From NCBI GenBank assembly GCA_028713055.1, contig JAQTOX010000003.1, forward strand, positions 1 through 50,472: a stretch of 50,472 bases of DNA. The letters run 5' to 3'. Within the stretch, counting starts at the first letter, position 1. Each line of letters starts with the position of its first letter. The notes under the pieces were generated by a model. That model searched no databases. It was not told the origin of the DNA and saw nothing but the letters and a program-made list of their open reading frames with translations. The translations under genes and the position numbers were made by a program. Below, one piece after another: positions 27,346-37,090 of this stretch. The DNA comes from Methylococcales bacterium (lineage in GTDB: Bacteria; Pseudomonadota; Gammaproteobacteria; Methylococcales; Methylomonadaceae).

Positions 27346-27373
27346 GTAAGGTTTGAAAAATTCATACGACTAA
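27346..27373 (+). promoter_or_regulatory. ECF-type promoter of hvfX
   Basis: GTAAGGTT (27346-27353), 13-base spacer, CGACTAA (27367-27373), 39 bases before the ATG at 27413. Boxes and spacer length are identical to those of the hvfA and 495-aa gene promoters, while the spacer sequence differs, which is what a sigma-factor target should look like. Confidence 0.8.
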
Positions 27374-27412
27374 CCGTTGCGAATAGTTTTTTAACTGGCG
27401 GGAAATAGGTAA

Positions 27413-28018
27413 ATGAACGATTTTTTAAATAAAGCGCAATGCTGTTTCAACGAGGCAAATAAAGCCGATTTTTTAGCTCCACTGTTTTTACGTTTATACC
27501 TTGCGCCGATTATGTGGACGGCTGGCACGAAAAAATGGCAGAACTTTTCAGATACGGTAGCCTGGTTTGGAAATGACGATTGGGGTTTAGGATTGCCGTT
27601 TCCAACATTACTTGTGGCTTTTGTGACGATGGTAGAGATTTTTGGCGCGATTTTTTTGTTAGTGGGTTTTGCGGTGCGTTGGATTTCAATTCCGTTATTT
27701 TTCACGATGATTGGCGCGGCGATTACGGTGCATTGGCAAAATGGTTGGCTGGCGATTGCCGAAGCAGATGGTTTTTTTGCGAATGTTCGAACAATGGAAG
27801 CCGCAACGCGCCTTGCGAAAGCAAAAGAAATTCTGCAAACGCACGGCAATTACGAGTGGCTAACAGAAATGGGAAATTTTGTGGTGCTAAATAATGGCGT
27901 GGAATTCACGGCAACCTACGCCATTATGTTATTGACCTTGTTTTTTATTGGTAGTGGGCGTTATGTCAGTGTGGATTATTGGTTAAGTCACAAACAACTT
28001 AATTCCAACAAATACTGA
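27413..28018 (+). CDS. hvfX: DoxX-family membrane protein, HvfX-like
   Basis: 201 aa with four hydrophobic segments ([78 protein letters not shown]). The N-terminal [17 protein letters not shown] and the long loop between helices 3 and 4 ([55 protein letters not shown]) match the DoxX proteins annotated as HvfX beside HvfA-type metallophores. It sits in the inner membrane; the exact role in maturation or metal handling is not settled. It is divergent from the 495-aa gene, and its 3' end overlaps convergent rfbA by 31 bases. Confidence 0.8.
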   Translation: MNDFLNKAQCCFNEANKADFLAPLFLRLYLAPIMWTAGTKKWQNFSDTVAWFGNDDWGLGLPFPTLLVAFVTMVEIFGAIFLLVGFAVRWISIPLFFTMIGAAITVHWQNGWLAIAEADGFFANVRTMEAATRLAKAKEILQTHGNYEWLTEMGNFVVLNNGVEFTATYAIMLLTLFFIGSGRYVSVDYWLSHKQLNSNKY

Positions 28019-28860
28019 CCATAAGCCGTTTTAGACAATGTGGCGGCACGCATTTTCAAATCTGCTGCCGTCATCCAACCATTATTAAATGCAATTTCTT
28101 CTAAACACGCCACTTTTAAGCCTTGACGATGTTCAATCGTTTGCACAAATTGCCCCGCTTCAAGCAAGCTATCGTGTGTTCCTGTATCGAGCCACGCAAA
28201 ACCGCGTCCAAAAATCTCAACGTTTAATTCGCCCGCGTTTAAATACGTTTGATTGACTTCGGTAATTTCGAGTTCACCACGCGCAGACGGTTTAATAGTT
28301 TTTGCAATCTCAATCACGCGATTGTCGTAAAAATACAAACCGGTCACAGCAAAATTTGATTTAGGTTGTTTCGGTTTTTCTTCAATCGAAATGGCTTTTT
28401 TATTATCGTCAAATTCCACCACACCAAAACGTTCGGCATCTTTGACTTGATAACCAAAAACCGTCGCGCCCGTTTCACGTTGCAAAGCCTGTTTCAAACT
28501 GGCAGAAAATCCGTGTCCGAAGAAAATGTTGTCGCCCAAAACCAGGCAAACATTGCTCTCACCAATAAATTCTTCGCCAATTAAAAACGCTTGTGCCAGC
28601 CCATCTGGTTTGGGTTGCACGGCATATTCGAGGTGAATGCCAAACTCTGAGCCATCGCCTAGCAAATTTTTAAAATTTTGTTGGTCTTCGGGCGTGGTGA
28701 TAATCAAAATGTCTCGAATTCCTGCCAGCATCAACACCGACAAGGGATAATAAATCATCGGCTTGTCGTAGACAGGCAAAAGTTGTTTTGACACCGCTTT
28801 GGTAATTGGATGCAAACGAGTTCCTGCGCCACCCGCTAAAATTATGCCTTTCCAGTTCAT
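27988..28860 (-). CDS. rfbA: Glucose-1-phosphate thymidylyltransferase
   Basis: 290 aa, normal length. It makes dTDP-glucose from glucose-1-phosphate and dTTP, the first step to dTDP-L-rhamnose. The nucleotide-binding motif [31 protein letters not shown] is at the N-terminus, followed by [11 protein letters not shown] and [19 protein letters not shown]. It is the last gene of rfbCDBA and overlaps rfbB by 4 bases. Confidence 0.97.
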   Translation of the reverse strand: MNWKGIILAGGAGTRLHPITKAVSKQLLPVYDKPMIYYPLSVLMLAGIRDILIITTPEDQQNFKNLLGDGSEFGIHLEYAVQPKPDGLAQAFLIGEEFIGESNVCLVLGDNIFFGHGFSASLKQALQRETGATVFGYQVKDAERFGVVEFDDNKKAISIEEKPKQPKSNFAVTGLYFYDNRVIEIAKTIKPSARGELEITEVNQTYLNAGELNVEIFGRGFAWLDTGTHDSLLEAGQFVQTIEHRQGLKVACLEEIAFNNGWMTAADLKMRAATLSKTAYGQYLLELSCL

Positions 28861-29927
28861 GCGTTTTCCTTTAAACCTAAGCGTTCACGTTGATAACTAC
28901 CGTCTTGAATATGCTGACACCACTCCAAATTATCTAAATACCACTGCACCGTTTTTCGCAAACCGGTTTCAAATGTTTCTTGTGGTATCCAGCCTAATTC
29001 ACGCGCAATTTTGCTTGCATCAATGGCATAACGCAAATCGTGTCCAGGTCGGTCTGTGACGTAAGTAATCAACTCGGCGTAATTTTTAATATCGTTCGGT
29101 TTATTGGGTTTTAATTCATCGAGAATTTCACACAACGTTTGCACAACGGTTAAATTCGTTTTTTCGTTGTGACCACCAATGTTATAGGTTTCGCCAATTG
29201 TACCTTTTTCAAGCACCGTTAATAATGCTCGCGCATGGTCATCGACATAAAGCCAATCGCGGATTTGTTGTCCATTGCCATAAACAGGCAACGGCTTTCC
29301 TTCGAGGGCGTTTAAAATGACGACGGGAATCAATTTTTCGGGGAATTGAAAATGCCCGTAATTATTTGAACAATTTGTCACAATAACAGGTAAGCCGTAA
29401 GTTCGTTGCCACGCACGAACGAGATGGTCAGAACTGGCTTTTGAAGCAGAATACGGCGAACTCGGTGCATACGGCGTGCTTTCGGTGAATAAATCATCTG
29501 TGCCATGCAAATCACCAAATACTTCATCGGTCGAAATATGATGAAAACGAAACGCCGCTTTTTTTGTCGACTCTAAATTTATCCAATATTGCCGCGCTGC
29601 TTCGAGTAACGTGTAAGTGCCGACAATGTTGGTTTCAATAAACGCCGCAGGTTTATCAATCGAACGGTCAACATGCGATTCGGCGGCAAGGTGCATCACT
29701 GCATCGGGTTGATAATTCGTAAATAATTCACGGATTTTTTCACCGTCGCAAATATCGACTTGTGCAAACGCATAACGTGAATTTTCTGAAACCGAAACCA
29801 GCGATTCTAAATTTCCCGCATACGTTAATTTATCTACGTTTAAAACGCTGTGTTGCGTGTCGTTAATTAAATAACGAATCAGCGCAGAACCAATAAATCC
29901 CGCGCCACCTGTGATTAAAATTTTCAT
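28857..29927 (-). CDS. rfbB: dTDP-glucose 4,6-dehydratase
   Basis: 356 aa. NAD-dependent short-chain dehydrogenase fold: Rossmann motif [14 protein letters not shown], catalytic region STDEVFGDL, and [15 protein letters not shown] with the Tyr-x3-Lys pair. The conserved [17 protein letters not shown] and [11 protein letters not shown] are present. It converts dTDP-glucose to the 4-keto-6-deoxy sugar, the second step of rhamnose synthesis. It overlaps rfbD and rfbA by 4 bases each. Confidence 0.97.
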   Translation of the reverse strand: MKILITGGAGFIGSALIRYLINDTQHSVLNVDKLTYAGNLESLVSVSENSRYAFAQVDICDGEKIRELFTNYQPDAVMHLAAESHVDRSIDKPAAFIETNIVGTYTLLEAARQYWINLESTKKAAFRFHHISTDEVFGDLHGTDDLFTESTPYAPSSPYSASKASSDHLVRAWQRTYGLPVIVTNCSNNYGHFQFPEKLIPVVILNALEGKPLPVYGNGQQIRDWLYVDDHARALLTVLEKGTIGETYNIGGHNEKTNLTVVQTLCEILDELKPNKPNDIKNYAELITYVTDRPGHDLRYAIDASKIARELGWIPQETFETGLRKTVQWYLDNLEWCQHIQDGSYQRERLGLKENA

Positions 29928-30808
29928 TTAAGTTCTTCCAAACAAAGTTTGAGCGTGTCTTCCCACGTCGGCATGATTAAACCAAAACGTTGCGTTAAAC
30001 GTGCTGTCGAAAGGCGTGAATTCGCCGGACGTTTTGCTGGCAATGGATAAGCTGACGTTGGAATGGGATTGATAACACGATTTTTAAATTCGTAATTTTG
30101 CAAACGCGCCAATTCAACAATTTTTTCAGCAAAACCGTGCCACGACGTTTTGCCAGAGCTGGTTAAATTATAAATTCCGGACACGAACGTTTTTGTGACA
30201 CGCTCTTGTTGGGCATGTTTTAAAATATGCGCCGTGGTTTCCGCAATCAAACGCGCCCACGTTGGCGCACCGATTTGGTCAGCGACAATGTTGAGTTCTT
30301 CACGTTCGGCGGCAAGTCGCAAAATACTTTTCACAAAATTTTGTCCACGCGATGCGAAAACCCACGTCGTGCGTAAAATCAAATAATCCGCGCCGCTGGC
30401 TTGAATAGTTTGTTCACCAGCCAATTTACTTTCACCGTAAACATTCAATGGATTGGTCGCATCGTCTTCATCATAAGGCGCGTCTTTTGTGCCATCGAAA
30501 ACATAATCGGTTGAATAATGAATCAGCAACGCATTCAAACTTTTTGCTTCTTGCGCTAACACCTCAACTGCTTGTGTGTTAATTAAGAAAGCTAAATCAC
30601 GTTCCGTTTCAGCTTTATCGACAGCCGTGTACGCGGCGGCATTCACAATCACGTCGGGGCGAATGGTTTGGACGGTTTCACGCAATTTTTCTAAATCCAA
30701 AAAATTAGCTTGTTCACGATTTAACGCCACGACTTCGCCCAACGGCAATAAGGTTCGTGCCAATTCCCAACCCACTTGTCCATTGCAACCGGTAAGTAAA
30801 ATTTTCAT
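29924..30808 (-). CDS. rfbD: dTDP-4-dehydrorhamnose reductase
   Basis: 294 aa. The N-terminal nucleotide motif is [10 protein letters not shown]. The blocks [47 protein letters not shown] and [22 protein letters not shown] are typical of RmlD. It performs the last step, giving dTDP-L-rhamnose for O-antigen or other surface polysaccharide. ATGA overlaps link it to rfbC upstream and rfbB downstream. Confidence 0.97.
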   Translation of the reverse strand: MKILLTGCNGQVGWELARTLLPLGEVVALNREQANFLDLEKLRETVQTIRPDVIVNAAAYTAVDKAETERDLAFLINTQAVEVLAQEAKSLNALLIHYSTDYVFDGTKDAPYDEDDATNPLNVYGESKLAGEQTIQASGADYLILRTTWVFASRGQNFVKSILRLAAEREELNIVADQIGAPTWARLIAETTAHILKHAQQERVTKTFVSGIYNLTSSGKTSWHGFAEKIVELARLQNYEFKNRVINPIPTSAYPLPAKRPANSRLSTARLTQRFGLIMPTWEDTLKLCLEELK

Positions 30809-31347
30809 GCAAAAACCTCGGCATCACTCAACGCTAAACCTTGGGCATCTTTTGCAGACAAAAGCGGTTCGCTAATTCCCCACTCAATCCCAATTTCAGC
30901 ATCATCCCAACGCACGCAACGTTCAAATTGTGGTGCGTAATAATCAGTCGTTTTATATAAAAAATCTGCCGTTTCTGATAACACCAAAAAACCATGTGCG
31001 AAACCAGCTGGTACCCAAAATTGGCGATGATTTTCACCACTAAGTTCCACGCCATGCCATTTCCCAAACGTCGGTGATGATTTTCGCAAATCGACGGCGA
31101 CATCAAATACACTGCCGCTGACCACTCGAACTAATTTTCCCTGCGGTTGTTGAATTTGATAATGCAGACCGCGTAACACGTTTTTACTCGAGCGCGAATG
31201 ATTGTCTTGCACAAAGGTGACATCCAGTTTGGTGAGATTTTGAAAGGTTTTTTGATTAAAACTTTCCAAAAAAAAGCCACGCGCGTCACCAAAAACTTTG
31301 GGTTCAAAAATAAATAAATCAGGAATAGGTGTTGTGATGAGATTCAT
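30805..31347 (-). CDS. rfbC: dTDP-4-dehydrorhamnose 3,5-epimerase
   Basis: 180 aa from ATG 31347; an upstream TTG at 31383 is less likely. A cupin-fold epimerase with IPDLFIFEPKVFGDARGFFLESFNQ, QDNHSRSSKNVLRGLHYQ (active-site His), RVVSGSVFDVAVDLRKSSPTFGKWHGVELS and GFAHGFLVLSE. It is the first gene of the rfbCDBA operon, so the rhamnose promoter should lie in 31348-31595, shared with the divergent outer-membrane protein gene. Confidence 0.97.
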   Translation of the reverse strand: MNLITTPIPDLFIFEPKVFGDARGFFLESFNQKTFQNLTKLDVTFVQDNHSRSSKNVLRGLHYQIQQPQGKLVRVVSGSVFDVAVDLRKSSPTFGKWHGVELSGENHRQFWVPAGFAHGFLVLSETADFLYKTTDYYAPQFERCVRWDDAEIGIEWGISEPLLSAKDAQGLALSDAEVFA

Positions 31348-31528
31348 GAGAATTGGGAATTGAGTAATAAATTTGAAGCGCAACCATACCAGATTTTGAT
31401 GTGATTTTCTGCTCTAAGGTATACAAAAAGAGCCGCTTTTTTCACCACTATTTTCCATTTCGTTAATCTAATCTCAAGATATGTGTATCGAATTTTAACG
31501 TTTCATTTTTCTGTACGTCCTTCATATC

Positions 31529-31545
31529 ATGCAACGACATTGCAT
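31529..31545. promoter_or_regulatory. Inverted repeat upstream of the outer-membrane protein gene
   Basis: ATGCAA-CGACA-TTGCAT, 6-bp arms with a 5-base gap, 51 bases before the ATG at 31596. It could be an operator. No matching second copy was found in the window. Confidence 0.3.
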
Positions 31546-31595
31546 GTTCTCAACATGTTCAAATTTTCTACTGATAACTTAATGAAGGTAAAAAC

Positions 31596-32522
31596 ATGAA
31601 TCTATCAAACGCAAAACCCAATTTTTTATTGATAACATTATTGTCCTGTACAGCAACTGCTTTGGTATCTACGGCTCAAGCTAATGAAACACCGAAGAAA
31701 TATAAACATGTAAAATCTGTTGTTACTTCAACTGCACCCTATTCCCTTGAGCGCATCAATGAAAAAGTTAATGCCTTGGAGTCTCAACTACAGGCAGTGC
31801 AAGCTGAAAATCGCAACTTAAGAGCGGTGGTGAACCGTCCGCATGTAGATCAAGACACCGCAAAAGTTCAAGAATTAGAAGCATGGGCGAATTCTGTTAA
31901 AGCGGAAGGCACAACAAAAGGCAGCAAAGACAATCTCGTGTTTTTCCGTGGTGGTTATAACCATGCAAATAACGGTCGTGGTGGCATAACAGGTGCGAAT
32001 GCAGGTGGCGGTCTTTTAGGTAGTAAAGATTTGGGCGTAAGTGGCGACCCATTAGCAGGCGCAAATCCAGTTCCACAAGACGCTTGGTATTTTGGTGCAG
32101 GCTTTGATTGGAGTTTGAATGATGGCTTATTTGGTTTAGCTCCCAAAGGCACAGAATTATTTGCTGAGTTGATGTTCGACTACAAAGAATTCCAAGATAG
32201 AATTCCTATCCCTTTAACAAGTCAAGGTGTAACAGTTAGTCAATTTACGTTAGCTGCCTCGCCAAAAGTTAAATTATTCAAAGGTAGCGATTTCCGTCCT
32301 TGGTTGATTCCAGCAGGTCTTGAAATCAATGTGATTAGTCCACCATCATCTGGCGTAACTTATATCAATCCAGGTATTCAATTTGGTGCTGGGGCAGACT
32401 ATAAAGTTTGGAAAGATTTATATGCTGGCGTTGACGCACGTTATCACTTGAGTCTTGATGCCAATGATGGCGTAAGAACTGACGGTGTTTCTGCTGGTGG
32501 CTATTTAGGCTTTGGTTTTTGA
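31596..32522 (+). CDS. Outer-membrane beta-barrel protein with N-terminal coiled coil
   Basis: 308 aa. The signal peptide ends TAQANE. A short coiled coil follows (ERINEKVNALESQLQAVQAENRNLRAVVN, about 53-80), then a Gly-rich barrel domain with alternating hydrophobic strands that ends in aromatic Phe (GGYLGFGF), the outer-membrane insertion signal. The coiled coil before the barrel resembles trimerising or peptidoglycan-reaching segments. The specific function is not recognised. AATGAAGG lies upstream of ATG. It is a single-gene transcript ended by the inverted repeat at 32531. Confidence 0.8.
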   Translation: MNLSNAKPNFLLITLLSCTATALVSTAQANETPKKYKHVKSVVTSTAPYSLERINEKVNALESQLQAVQAENRNLRAVVNRPHVDQDTAKVQELEAWANSVKAEGTTKGSKDNLVFFRGGYNHANNGRGGITGANAGGGLLGSKDLGVSGDPLAGANPVPQDAWYFGAGFDWSLNDGLFGLAPKGTELFAELMFDYKEFQDRIPIPLTSQGVTVSQFTLAASPKVKLFKGSDFRPWLIPAGLEINVISPPSSGVTYINPGIQFGAGADYKVWKDLYAGVDARYHLSLDANDGVRTDGVSAGGYLGFGF

Positions 32523-32530
32523 TGCTAAAA

Positions 32531-32564
32531 CTACCAACCATTAAACTGGTTTAATGGTTGGTAG
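32531..32564. terminator. Bidirectional terminator hairpin between convergent genes
   Basis: A perfect 15-bp inverted repeat (CTACCAACCATTAAA and its complement) with a 4-base loop CTGG, between the barrel protein and ZnuD stop codons. The T-runs are short. Confidence 0.8.
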
Positions 32565-32597
32565 TTTACAAAAACGCAACGATACCAAATGTTGATG

Positions 32598-34664
32598 TCA
32601 ATAACTCACACGCACGCCGACTTCTGCACTTCGCCCTGCTTCAGGTGCAAAATTTCGCAAATACGACACCGAACTACGGATATTTTCGTCCAATAAATTT
32701 TTCCCTTTGGCGAATAACAAAATCTCTGAATTCGCAAAACTGGCAAGTTTATATTGCGTGCCGATGTTCAATAACAAATAAGCGGGGGTTGTGGTTTCAT
32801 TTTCACCCGCGTGCGTTTGCGCTTCGCCGCGTGTGAAACGGAGATTGCTTGACCAATCATTTTTTTCATAATTGATTTGTGCGCCATAACGTAACGGTGG
32901 CATTCGAGGAACGTCTTTGCCATTTTCAAACGTGCCGCGGGTGTAATCGCCAAATAGCGTTAAATCCACTGCGCCATAATGATTTTGCATCAAAGGAAAT
33001 ACAGTTTTGGCTTCAAAACCTTTGAAAATTGCGGCTTGTTGTTGACTGTGTAAAAGTGGGAAACAACCTGCACAAGCAAGATTATTTTCAACAAATCCTT
33101 CATTTTCGGCATTAAATAATCGGGTCGAATCACGTTGCTGGTAAATGTAATCACTCACCCAGTTATGAAATAAATTTATGTCCGCTTGCATCCAAGACGT
33201 ATCAAATCGATAACCCAAATCCAAATTATTTGACAATTCTTTTTTCAAATTCGCATTGCCCAATTCATAACTGTGCGTAGCATCGTGAAAACCGTTCGAA
33301 AATAATTCTTGAATTTGTGGCGCACGTTGCGAATGCGTAAACGCTAAACTGAGTTTGTTTTGCGAATTTACTTGCCACAACGCCGACATCGAACCGCTTA
33401 ATGGAATATATGAAACGTCGTTGTGTCCTTCGGGATTTATTTTTGTCGATTCAGCGCGTCCGCCAATTTCATAAGTGACTGCACCCACTTTTAACGATTC
33501 CACATTGAAAATGCCATAAGTGTTAATGTCCGATTTCGGCACAATATCGCCTCCTTCACCCAAAGCCTGAAATTGACTATTTGTGGATTGGAAACCTAAA
33601 ACACCTTTGTTATTTTTAATGAATGGCGCGTGTTCTAATTCAAAACGACTTTCGTAGGTTTGATTTAAAAACGTTGTTCCTGCGACGTTGCCTTCGAATT
33701 CGGTGTGTGCGTAATCAGTGTAGCCGAATTTCATTTTTGCTTTTTCAACGAAGGCGAAAGGATTATTGAGCTGACTTTTAAAATCATATTTTGTTTGTTT
33801 CATTTCAACGTGAACAGGTGTTTCACCTTTGCCATCAACGGGAATGCCGTAATTTTTTTCATTTTGGTTAATGGCTGCGCCAATTAAACCTGCGTTGCCA
33901 ATCATTGAAAAACCTGCACTGCCACCACGCGCACGACTTTGCGTGTTATCAATGAAACCGTAAGCATTTTGCAATTTATCAATGCCATTAAAACTGGGAT
34001 CTTGTTTTCGCACAGCTGTTTCATCAATTGATGTACCGCCAACGCTGGTATTTCCAGCATCACGATAAAATCCATCGACATGATAAGCAAACAAACCTTT
34101 GCCACCTTCAAGTTTTAACGCACTTGAGGATTCATCGGTTGCTGAATCGTAACGTTGTTCACCTGCACCACCGATGACTTTATCAAACATCTTTTCAGGA
34201 ATACGATTGTCAATGACATTCACAATCCCACCCATCGCGCCACTGCCATATAAAAGCGTCGAAGGACCGCGTAAAACTTCCACCCGTTCAGCGATAATGG
34301 GATCAACGCCTGTGGCATGGTCTGGACTTAACGACGACACATCGTTATTACTCAAACTATTTTGCATCACTTTTACCCGCGAACCCGATTGTCCACGAAT
34401 CACGGGAATTCCAACGCCAGAACCAAAAGATTGATTCGTTACACCAAGTTCGTTTTGTAACATTTCGCCCAATGTTGAACCTACTTTGGTACGTAATTCG
34501 TCTCCACTTAATACGGTAACAGGACGCGTAGAATTGTCAGATGATTCCGCGATTGGCGCACTAACAATCATGTCGTCAAATTTTTGTACATTCGATTCTT
34601 CAGCATAAATCGGCGTGATGAAACATAAAAGGCAAACAGGTAAAAGGCGTTTCTCATTAAACAT
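32598..34664 (-). CDS. znuD: TonB-dependent zinc receptor, ZnuD-like
   Basis: 688 aa from ATG 34664, which has AAGGAAA upstream; the TTG at 34703 is ignored. The signal peptide ends PIYAEE. A plug domain follows (FDDMIVSAP...RPVTVLSGDELRTKVGSTLGEMLQNELGV; IPVIRGQSGSRVKVM; VEVLRGPSTLLYGSGAMGGIVNVID), then a 22-strand barrel ending VGVRVSY. The segment with NNLACAGCF holds a Cys pair in an outer loop, and several His-rich loops occur, as in ZnuD. It imports zinc across the outer membrane with TonB energy. A perfect Zur box lies 53 bases upstream and zur is the next gene, supporting zinc as substrate. Confidence 0.9.
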   Translation of the reverse strand: MFNEKRLLPVCLLCFITPIYAEESNVQKFDDMIVSAPIAESSDNSTRPVTVLSGDELRTKVGSTLGEMLQNELGVTNQSFGSGVGIPVIRGQSGSRVKVMQNSLSNNDVSSLSPDHATGVDPIIAERVEVLRGPSTLLYGSGAMGGIVNVIDNRIPEKMFDKVIGGAGEQRYDSATDESSSALKLEGGKGLFAYHVDGFYRDAGNTSVGGTSIDETAVRKQDPSFNGIDKLQNAYGFIDNTQSRARGGSAGFSMIGNAGLIGAAINQNEKNYGIPVDGKGETPVHVEMKQTKYDFKSQLNNPFAFVEKAKMKFGYTDYAHTEFEGNVAGTTFLNQTYESRFELEHAPFIKNNKGVLGFQSTNSQFQALGEGGDIVPKSDINTYGIFNVESLKVGAVTYEIGGRAESTKINPEGHNDVSYIPLSGSMSALWQVNSQNKLSLAFTHSQRAPQIQELFSNGFHDATHSYELGNANLKKELSNNLDLGYRFDTSWMQADINLFHNWVSDYIYQQRDSTRLFNAENEGFVENNLACAGCFPLLHSQQQAAIFKGFEAKTVFPLMQNHYGAVDLTLFGDYTRGTFENGKDVPRMPPLRYGAQINYEKNDWSSNLRFTRGEAQTHAGENETTTPAYLLLNIGTQYKLASFANSEILLFAKGKNLLDENIRSSVSYLRNFAPEAGRSAEVGVRVSY

Positions 34665-34716
34665 AAAATTTCCTTTTTTAGGCGTGAAGAGGTCATTATT
34701 CAAAAAATAAATGAGA

Positions 34717-34731
34717 TGTTATAATATAACA
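34717..34731. promoter_or_regulatory. Zur box upstream of znuD
   Basis: TGTTATAATATAACA is a perfect palindrome around the central A and matches the gammaproteobacterial Zur consensus core. It lies between the zur stop and the znuD start and should mediate repression when zinc is abundant. Confidence 0.9.
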
Positions 34732-34835
34732 CGATAGGGATTTGTACAATTTACGCCAATGACCGTTGAATGATTTATTTCCCAAAAGCACAAACAAGAA
34801 CGTTCGTGCTTTTTGAACAGAACAGTCAAGTTTTC

Positions 34836-35336
34836 CTATGCAATTTCTTCGTCTTTATTTAATTGCGAACAAGTCGCGCAAATACCCTGAATTTCGATGG
34901 CTTGATGATGAACCGTAAAGCCAGCATTTTGAAATTCTTGCGCTAAACTTTGCATCACTGCATTAGCGGGGCGTTCTTCAACATCGTTGCATTGCTTACA
35001 AATCAACAGTAATTGCTCATGTGCGGTTTTTAAATTACAGCAACCAATAAACGCATTTAAACTTTCGACGCGATGAATAAAACCTTGTGCGATTAGAAAA
35101 TCTAACGCGCGGTAAATGGTGGCGGGTTTCGCAGCACTTTGTAGCGGTTTGATACGTTCGAGCAAGTCGTAGGCTTTAACGGCGTGATGATTTTCCCAAA
35201 TCAGCTCCAACACTTGTTGACGAATTGCGGTGAGTTGCACCCCACGTTCGAAACACAATTGTGTGGCGGTATTTAAAGCTGTGGCGATGCAATTAGTGTG
35301 ATTATGTGGCGAGGATAATTCAGTAGAAATTGACAT
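34836..35336 (-). CDS. zur: Zinc uptake regulator, Fur family
   Basis: 166 aa from ATG 35336; the TTG at 35348 is less likely. The winged helix spans about residues 25-90 (GVQLTAIRQQVLELIWENHHAVKAYDLLERIKP; PATIYRALDFLIAQGFIHRVES). The dimerisation part keeps two Cys pairs for structural zinc (CKQC and CATC) and a His-rich VHHQAIEI. With zinc bound it represses uptake genes. Zur boxes lie in front of both this gene and znuD, indicating autoregulation and a local regulon. Confidence 0.92.
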   Translation of the reverse strand: MSISTELSSPHNHTNCIATALNTATQLCFERGVQLTAIRQQVLELIWENHHAVKAYDLLERIKPLQSAAKPATIYRALDFLIAQGFIHRVESLNAFIGCCNLKTAHEQLLLICKQCNDVEERPANAVMQSLAQEFQNAGFTVHHQAIEIQGICATCSQLNKDEEIA

Positions 35337-35361
35337 GATAAATAACAAATTAGTTTCAGTT

Positions 35362-35376
35362 TGTTACAACATAACA
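35362..35376. promoter_or_regulatory. Zur box upstream of zur
   Basis: TGTTACAACATAACA differs from the znuD box (TGTTATAATATAACA) at two positions. It lies 25 bases before the zur ATG, a position suited to autorepression. Confidence 0.7.
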
Positions 35377-35413
35377 TATCAATCTATTTTTCAACAAATT
35401 AAGGACAAAGCTG

Positions 35414-37090
35414 TCAGTTATCCGCAGTGACACGAATAACTTCATCTAAACTCGTTAAACCTTGCAGGGCTTTGATAAAACCATCAAAACGTAAATCTTT
35501 AAAACCAATGCTGTAAGCGTAATTACAAATATCGTTATAACTGCGTCCTTGCAAAATATAATCTCGCATGGTGTTATCGATTTTCACGAATTCGTGAATG
35601 CCGATGCGTCCTTTATAGCCTTTACCGTTACAATTTTTACAGCCGACCGGCTTATAAAATATCGGCAATTCAGGGTTTTTCCAGTAAAAATAACGCTGTA
35701 ATTGAGCAACATCTAAGTCGTGGTGTTCTATTTTGCAATCTTTACATAATCGCCGAACTAATCGTTGCGCCAAAACGCCAATAATCGTCGGCGCAACGAT
35801 ATACGGTTCAACACCCATATCGATTAAGCGAGTTATTGCCTGTAAAGCGTTATTCGTGTGCAACGTACTCAACACTAAATGCCCAGTTAAGGCGGCTTTG
35901 CAAGCAATTTGTGCAGTTTCTTTGTCTCGAATTTCGCCCACTAACAATACATCGGGATCTTGCCGCAAGATTGAACGTAACACCGTCCCAAAATCGCGTC
36001 CAGCTTTGGCGTTAACCTGCACTTGATTGATGGTTGCCATTTCATATTCCACCGGGTCTTCGATGGTGGTGATATTGATGTTGGGATTATTGATATGATT
36101 CAACGCCGCATAAAGCATTGTACTTTTTCCAGAACCCGTCGGTCCTGTGACGAAAATCATACCATTTGGTTGCGATAACGTTTCTTTGAATGGGCGTAAG
36201 TTGCTTTCTAAAATATCCAATCGATCTAAATTGACGGGTACGCTATCGGTCAGCGAACCCATTAAACGTATCACTGTTTTTTCGCCGTGCAGAATTGGTA
36301 GCGTTGAGACACGCACGTCTACAGCTTTAACCCCAGTTTGAAAACTAATACGTCCATCTTGTGGGATGCGGCGTTCAGAAATATTCATTTCTGCCATAAT
36401 TTTGTATCGTGCCGTCAATGGTGTTGCTAGACCTATTGGTAATCGTAACCGTTCACCTAACACACCGTCGATGCGAAAACGAATGACACAATCATGCTCT
36501 TTGGGTTCAATGTGAATATCAGAGGCATTTTCTTTTAAAGCGAGTAACAACAGAGATTCTGCAATTTCGATAATTGGACGTAATTCGACCAAGCGTTCCG
36601 GTGCCATTGTGACTAATTGTTTGAAATCAAACGAGAATACAATATCGCCGATTTTACTATCGTTTTGATAACGCAACGTATAGGCGGCGTTCAATTCATC
36701 AGGTAAACAAAACAATAAATCAACAGGTTTGGATAAAATACGCGATAACGCACCGCTTATTTTTTTATCTTCAGGATGTGTGCAAGCAATCGTAATAGTG
36801 TCGCCGAATTGATAAATTGGAATTGCCTGATATTTCTGTGCTAACTCTAACGGCAACAACGCTAACACGTCATCTTGAAACGGCGTTTTGTATAAATTTA
36901 AGTACGTCACGCCAAGTGAATTGCCTAAAATCATGCCTGCCACGTCTCTATCGGCTAAACCACGACGAATCGCCGTTTCAGCAAATACATACGCATTGCC
37001 TTCGGACTCTTTCCCCAATGCTTTAATTGATTCCTCCGACATGCCTGCTTTTTTGTAAAATTGGCGGCAGATTTCTTGCGTAAGTTTCAT
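35414..37090 (-). CDS. GspE/PilB-family secretion or pilus assembly ATPase
   Basis: 558 aa. The N-terminal T2SSE_N domain is at about 10-140. The ATPase core shows Walker A GPTGSGKST, the Asp box (ITTIEDPVEYE), Walker B LLVGEIRD and the His box STLHTNNA. The zinc-type CxxC pairs (LCKDCKIEHH; GCKNCNGKGYKGRIGIHE) are present, as in GspE, PilB and MshE. It powers assembly of a type IV pilus or type II secretion pseudopilus at the inner membrane. No other pilus or secretion gene is nearby, so the machine cannot be named. Its ATG overlaps the zinc-ribbon gene stop. Confidence 0.92.
   Translation of the reverse strand: MKLTQEICRQFYKKAGMSEESIKALGKESEGNAYVFAETAIRRGLADRDVAGMILGNSLGVTYLNLYKTPFQDDVLALLPLELAQKYQAIPIYQFGDTITIACTHPEDKKISGALSRILSKPVDLLFCLPDELNAAYTLRYQNDSKIGDIVFSFDFKQLVTMAPERLVELRPIIEIAESLLLLALKENASDIHIEPKEHDCVIRFRIDGVLGERLRLPIGLATPLTARYKIMAEMNISERRIPQDGRISFQTGVKAVDVRVSTLPILHGEKTVIRLMGSLTDSVPVNLDRLDILESNLRPFKETLSQPNGMIFVTGPTGSGKSTMLYAALNHINNPNINITTIEDPVEYEMATINQVQVNAKAGRDFGTVLRSILRQDPDVLLVGEIRDKETAQIACKAALTGHLVLSTLHTNNALQAITRLIDMGVEPYIVAPTIIGVLAQRLVRRLCKDCKIEHHDLDVAQLQRYFYWKNPELPIFYKPVGCKNCNGKGYKGRIGIHEFVKIDNTMRDYILQGRSYNDICNYAYSIGFKDLRFDGFIKALQGLTSLDEVIRVTADN

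Noticed and set aside
27391..27849. A 152-codon minus-strand frame opposite hvfX.
   Set aside because: Shadow of the DoxX gene; Lys/Pro-rich, no homology, no promoter.
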